A DNA stretch of 64,000 bases, taken from FEB-7 sp963698265 (lineage in GTDB: Bacteria > Pseudomonadota > Gammaproteobacteria > Burkholderiales > Usitatibacteraceae). Numbering within the stretch: the stretch's first letter is position 1; every line of letters begins with the position of its first letter. The notes below the pieces were generated by a model. That model ran no database searches and had not been told where the DNA came from. It saw nothing but the letters and a program-made list of their open reading frames with translations. The stretch covers positions 496,001-560,000 of the forward strand of contig CAVOQC010000001.1 of assembly GCA_963698265.1 (NCBI GenBank). Direction: 5' to 3'. Positions 61,273-64,000 of this stretch are shown one piece after another. Made by a program: the position numbers and the translations under genes.

Positions 61273-64000
61273 CGCTGCATCAGCTCGCGCCAGGAGATGC
61301 GCCGCGCACTGCCGCCGCCACCGCCCGTGATTACCGCGAACGGCGTCTTGGTGCCCGTCGCTCCCGTCGCGATGCCCTTGAAGACGCCGCTCGGCAACCG
61401 GACTACCACCAGGCCCACCGTGATCTGGCCGGTGAACTTCTGTCCCGCCTGGTTCAGCGCGGAGGCCTGCACGTAGGTGCCGGTCTTGTAGTTCAACTGG
61501 TAGATCCAGCTGTCGCCACCCACCGCGCAGGCGCTGTTGTTGGGCACGTTGGTGACGATGATGATCGTTCCCTGCACGAGCTGCGGGTCGAGGTTCACGC
61601 GCTCGCCCGGCGAATCCCCGCCCGGGTTGAAGTCGATGAACCAGCCGTCCTGCACCGCCCAGTCGACCGGGTTGTTGGTCGTCGAGCGCGAGGTCGGCCC
61701 GCTGGGCACGATCACGTTCTGCACCACGTTGCCGGTGCGGAAGTTTCCGTACGACGTGCCCTTGTCCTTGATGGCGTAGAACGACTGCTGGTAGGCCCAC
61801 TGGTTCGGCGGCACAAGGGTGGCAGGATCGACGAGGTCGTCGGTGCCCAGGTAGCGTCCCGTGCCCACGAACACCACGGGGAAGCCGTCGATGAGTCCCA
61901 GTTCCGGCCGCGAGGTGATGGACTGGGGCTTGCCGGAGGCGTCCTTGAGCGTGGCCAGCTTCGTCACGGTCGGCGTGGCGGCCTGCATGTCGAACTTCCA
62001 CACGTTTCCATAGAGGTCGCCGCCATAGACGTACTTCGCGGTGTTGTCCACGTTGAAGTTGTCCGCGTAGGCGCTCAGGTGGTTGAAGCCGGAGGGCGTC
62101 GCGGCGGTACCTTCGCCGGTGTCGATCTTCTGCAGGATCGCGCCCGTGGCGACGTCCACCACATAGAGGTAGCCGCGCCCGGTGCCGGGAGAAACGTTGT
62201 TCAGGCCGGAGGTGAGGAGGACCACCCACTTGCCGTCGCTCGCGCGCTTGGTGATGACCGGATTGGCGTGCGTGAAGCCGATGTCCGGGTCGCTGACCGC
62301 GCAAAGCGTGGAATCCGAGCAGATCTCCCAGAGAACCTTGGCGGCTCCGGGCACGGTCACGTCGAGCGCGTAGTAGCCGCGGCCGCCGCTGTTCAGGCCC
62401 GCGATGAGCACGGTCTTCCAGCCGCCGCCGAAGTAGGCGTCCATGAGCTGGGGCGAGCCGTCCACGTTGAACTCGTGGACCACCGACCAGTTCTCGGTGG
62501 CAAGCTTGTGCAGCTTGGGCATGACGATGCGCGGCACATAGGCCCACAATTCCTGGCCGGTGTCGCCGTTGAGGGCGTGCAGCATCCCGTCGTTGGCGGC
62601 GATGAAGAGCGTGGCCTGGCGGCCCGCATTCGCCAGCTTGAAGTCGGCGTAGGTCGGGGTCACCGCGTCCGCGAAGCCGAACCGCGGCGCCTTCACGAAG
62701 GCGGGCGTGGCGTTGATCGGGTCGCCCAGGACGTGCTCGCGGGCGCGGAACGGGGGGCTCGACTCGGGAAGGGTGAAATTCTCGTCCTCGCGCCATCCGC
62801 GCAGGTAGTTCACGAGCTTCGCCCCGTTGTTGGCCACCGTCTTCTGGGCCGCCGTGAGCAGTGCGCACTGGGAAAACGCGGTGCACTTGTTGTCGAAGTA
62901 GGCGCGTTCCGCCGCGATGCCGCCGACGGCGGCGTTCGAGAGGTTCGCGTGGGTGAAGGCCTTGCGCTTGCCGCCGGCGGCCTCGTCGATCGTGAAGATG
63001 TCGCGCGAGTCGCTGTTCGCCGTGGTGCGCCCGTCGAGGAGCGCCTGGGCCGACCAGGCGATGGCGGGAAGGACGTTGCCGGAGGTCGTGTCGATGCGCT
63101 GCGCGACGATCTCGCCGTCCCATTTCACGGTACGGAAGGTGGAGCTGTAGATGAAGTTGTCCGTCTCCGTGATGTTCGGGCTCGAGGTGGCCGACGCCGC
63201 GGCGGCGGCCGTCTGGATATTCAGGGACGCAAGCGCGTTCTGCAGGCCTTGCGTGAGCGAGTTCGGATCGCCTGCGCTGAAGTACTTGCCGCGCCCGCTG
63301 ACCGCGGCGTGCCAGAGGTCGTCCAGGGTGCTCGGGTCGTTGGAGGACGGCACCGGCCAGTTGCACGTCCCGGAGGTCCAGGAGCAGGCGTTGTTGGTGC
63401 CCGCCTTGATCTTGGCGAAGTCGCCCGTGAGCGACGTCTCGTAGTCGGACTGGTAATCCATGAGCCCTTCGAGGCCGAGGCCCAGGGTGAAGGTCGTCAT
63501 GTGCTGGGCCGGATTCGGGTCCCTAGCCGACGTGGGCACGTTGTTGTCGGAGACCGGGCCGGAAGTGCGCAGGTCCGTCTTGTAGTAGTAGGCCGCCACG
63601 TCGGCGAGCGTGTTCGACGCGCCGTTGAGTCCGCCGTCGTACGCACCGTAGGCCCGCGTGGTGTAGCCGCTGTTCGAGTTGTCCTGGTTGCCCACGCCCG
63701 TGAAGCTGTCGTTCCAGTAGCCGTCCGTGGTGAGCAGCGTGAAGTTCTGCTGGCACGAATACTGGATCGGGTCGATCGGCATGCCGGAGTTGACTCCGTT
63801 GGTGTAGCCCGCGAAGTGCCGGCCGACGCGGTCCAGGGCGGTTCGGTTAGGCGTGCTCCCGTTCGTGCTCTGGGCGTAGAGCTTGGTGTAGAAAGCGAGC
63901 TTCTGGACGGAATCGAACTTGTCGATCGCCTGGTACTTGGTCGCCGTGACCGGGCTGTTGGGGTTGATGGTGATGAAGCCGATGCGGAAGCGGTCGCCGA
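61269..64000 (-). CDS. pilY1: PilY1-like pilus tip adhesin, C-terminal part (cut by window edge)
   Basis: At least 909 residues; the frame stays open to base 64000, so the N-terminus is missing. The C-terminal half is the PilC/PilY1 beta-propeller domain: GGRQATLFIAANDGMLHALNG-type blade (ATLFIAANDGMLHALNGDTG), YFGGGWKTVLIAGLNSGGRGYYALD, YLYVVDVATGAIL and VFVGTGRYLGTDDL. The N-terminal visible part (FGIRFR... TKLYAQSTNGSTPNRTALDRVG) is the usual PilY1 middle region. Likely tip adhesin and assembly factor for type IV pili, possibly those of the msh locus 32 kb away. Confidence 0.9.
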   Translation of the reverse strand, partial: GDRFRIGFITINPNSPVTATKYQAIDKFDSVQKLAFYTKLYAQSTNGSTPNRTALDRVGRHFAGYTNGVNSGMPIDPIQYSCQQNFTLLTTDGYWNDSFTGVGNQDNSNSGYTTRAYGAYDGGLNGASNTLADVAAYYYKTDLRTSGPVSDNNVPTSARDPNPAQHMTTFTLGLGLEGLMDYQSDYETSLTGDFAKIKAGTNNACSWTSGTCNWPVPSSNDPSTLDDLWHAAVSGRGKYFSAGDPNSLTQGLQNALASLNIQTAAAAASATSSPNITETDNFIYSSTFRTVKWDGEIVAQRIDTTSGNVLPAIAWSAQALLDGRTTANSDSRDIFTIDEAAGGKRKAFTHANLSNAAVGGIAAERAYFDNKCTAFSQCALLTAAQKTVANNGAKLVNYLRGWREDENFTLPESSPPFRAREHVLGDPINATPAFVKAPRFGFADAVTPTYADFKLANAGRQATLFIAANDGMLHALNGDTGQELWAYVPRIVMPKLHKLATENWSVVHEFNVDGSPQLMDAYFGGGWKTVLIAGLNSGGRGYYALDVTVPGAAKVLWEICSDSTLCAVSDPDIGFTHANPVITKRASDGKWVVLLTSGLNNVSPGTGRGYLYVVDVATGAILQKIDTGEGTAATPSGFNHLSAYADNFNVDNTAKYVYGGDLYGNVWKFDMQAATPTVTKLATLKDASGKPQSITSRPELGLIDGFPVVFVGTGRYLGTDDLVDPATLVPPNQWAYQQSFYAIKDKGTSYGNFRTGNVVQNVIVPSGPTSRSTTNNPVDWAVQDGWFIDFNPGGDSPGERVNLDPQLVQGTIIIVTNVPNNSACAVGGDSWIYQLNYKTGTYVQASALNQAGQKFTGQITVGLVVVRLPSGVFKGIATGATGTKTPFAVITGGGGGSARRISWRELMQR

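Overview
The window is about 64 kb of GC-rich, gene-dense DNA. Gene content and order point to a betaproteobacterium. The evidence is the mla / ABC / ibaG / murA / his operon, the kdsD-kdsC-lptCAB-rpoN-hpf-ptsN-hprK-rapZ block, the murJ-ribF-ileS-lspA-ispH block, and an MSHA-type pilus locus driven by a PrsR-like sigma-54 activator. I cannot name a genus. Two places carry frame breaks (ileS and one prepilin-like gene). These look like base-level sequence errors or, for the prepilin, real decay.

Layout. 1-9766 (minus strand): one long operon, mlaF-E-D-C-B, an ABC exporter pair, ibaG, murA, hisG, hisD, hisC, hisB (cut by the window edge). 9879-27221 (plus): a PrsR-like response regulator followed by an MSHA/type II-like pilus locus: MshM ATPase, MshL secretin, MshN TPR protein, MshE ATPase, MshG platform, MshI/J/K-like proteins, then four tandem prepilin-like genes sharing an LPCP core. 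27229-30085: an orphan sensor kinase (minus), then a sigma-54 promoter, a 41-residue membrane peptide and a classical pseudopilin ended by a strong terminator. 30089-30874: a RAYT transposase unit with terminal inverted repeats. 30875-32842: a Kef-type antiporter. 32891-41107 (plus): Kdo synthesis, LPS transport, sigma-54, nitrogen PTS and its kinase/adaptor, and a LON-domain protein. 41040-42244 (minus): mutY and tRNA-Gly(CCC). 42375-49748: an AlgZ/AlgR-like two-component pair, thiS-thiG, an outer-membrane barrel, trmB, a Tat-exported FecR-domain protein, folE2 with a clear palindromic operator, and a divergent aspartic protease / glutamine amidotransferase pair. 49788-54073 (minus): yajQ, argG, argF, argD, rpsT. 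54207-60958 (plus): murJ, ribF, ileS, lspA, ispH. 60955-64000 (minus): a small cysteine-containing exported protein and the C-terminal part of a PilY1-like adhesin that runs off the right edge.

How they work together. Much of the window builds the cell envelope: retrograde phospholipid transport (Mla), peptidoglycan (murA, murJ), Kdo and LPS transport (kdsD, kdsC, lptCAB), lipoprotein processing (lspA) and pili (msh genes, pseudopilins, PilY1). The sigma-54 factor, a sigma-54 activator and a near-consensus sigma-54 promoter all lie in the window. This suggests that at least the 29.2-30.0 kb pseudopilin unit is under enhancer-dependent control.
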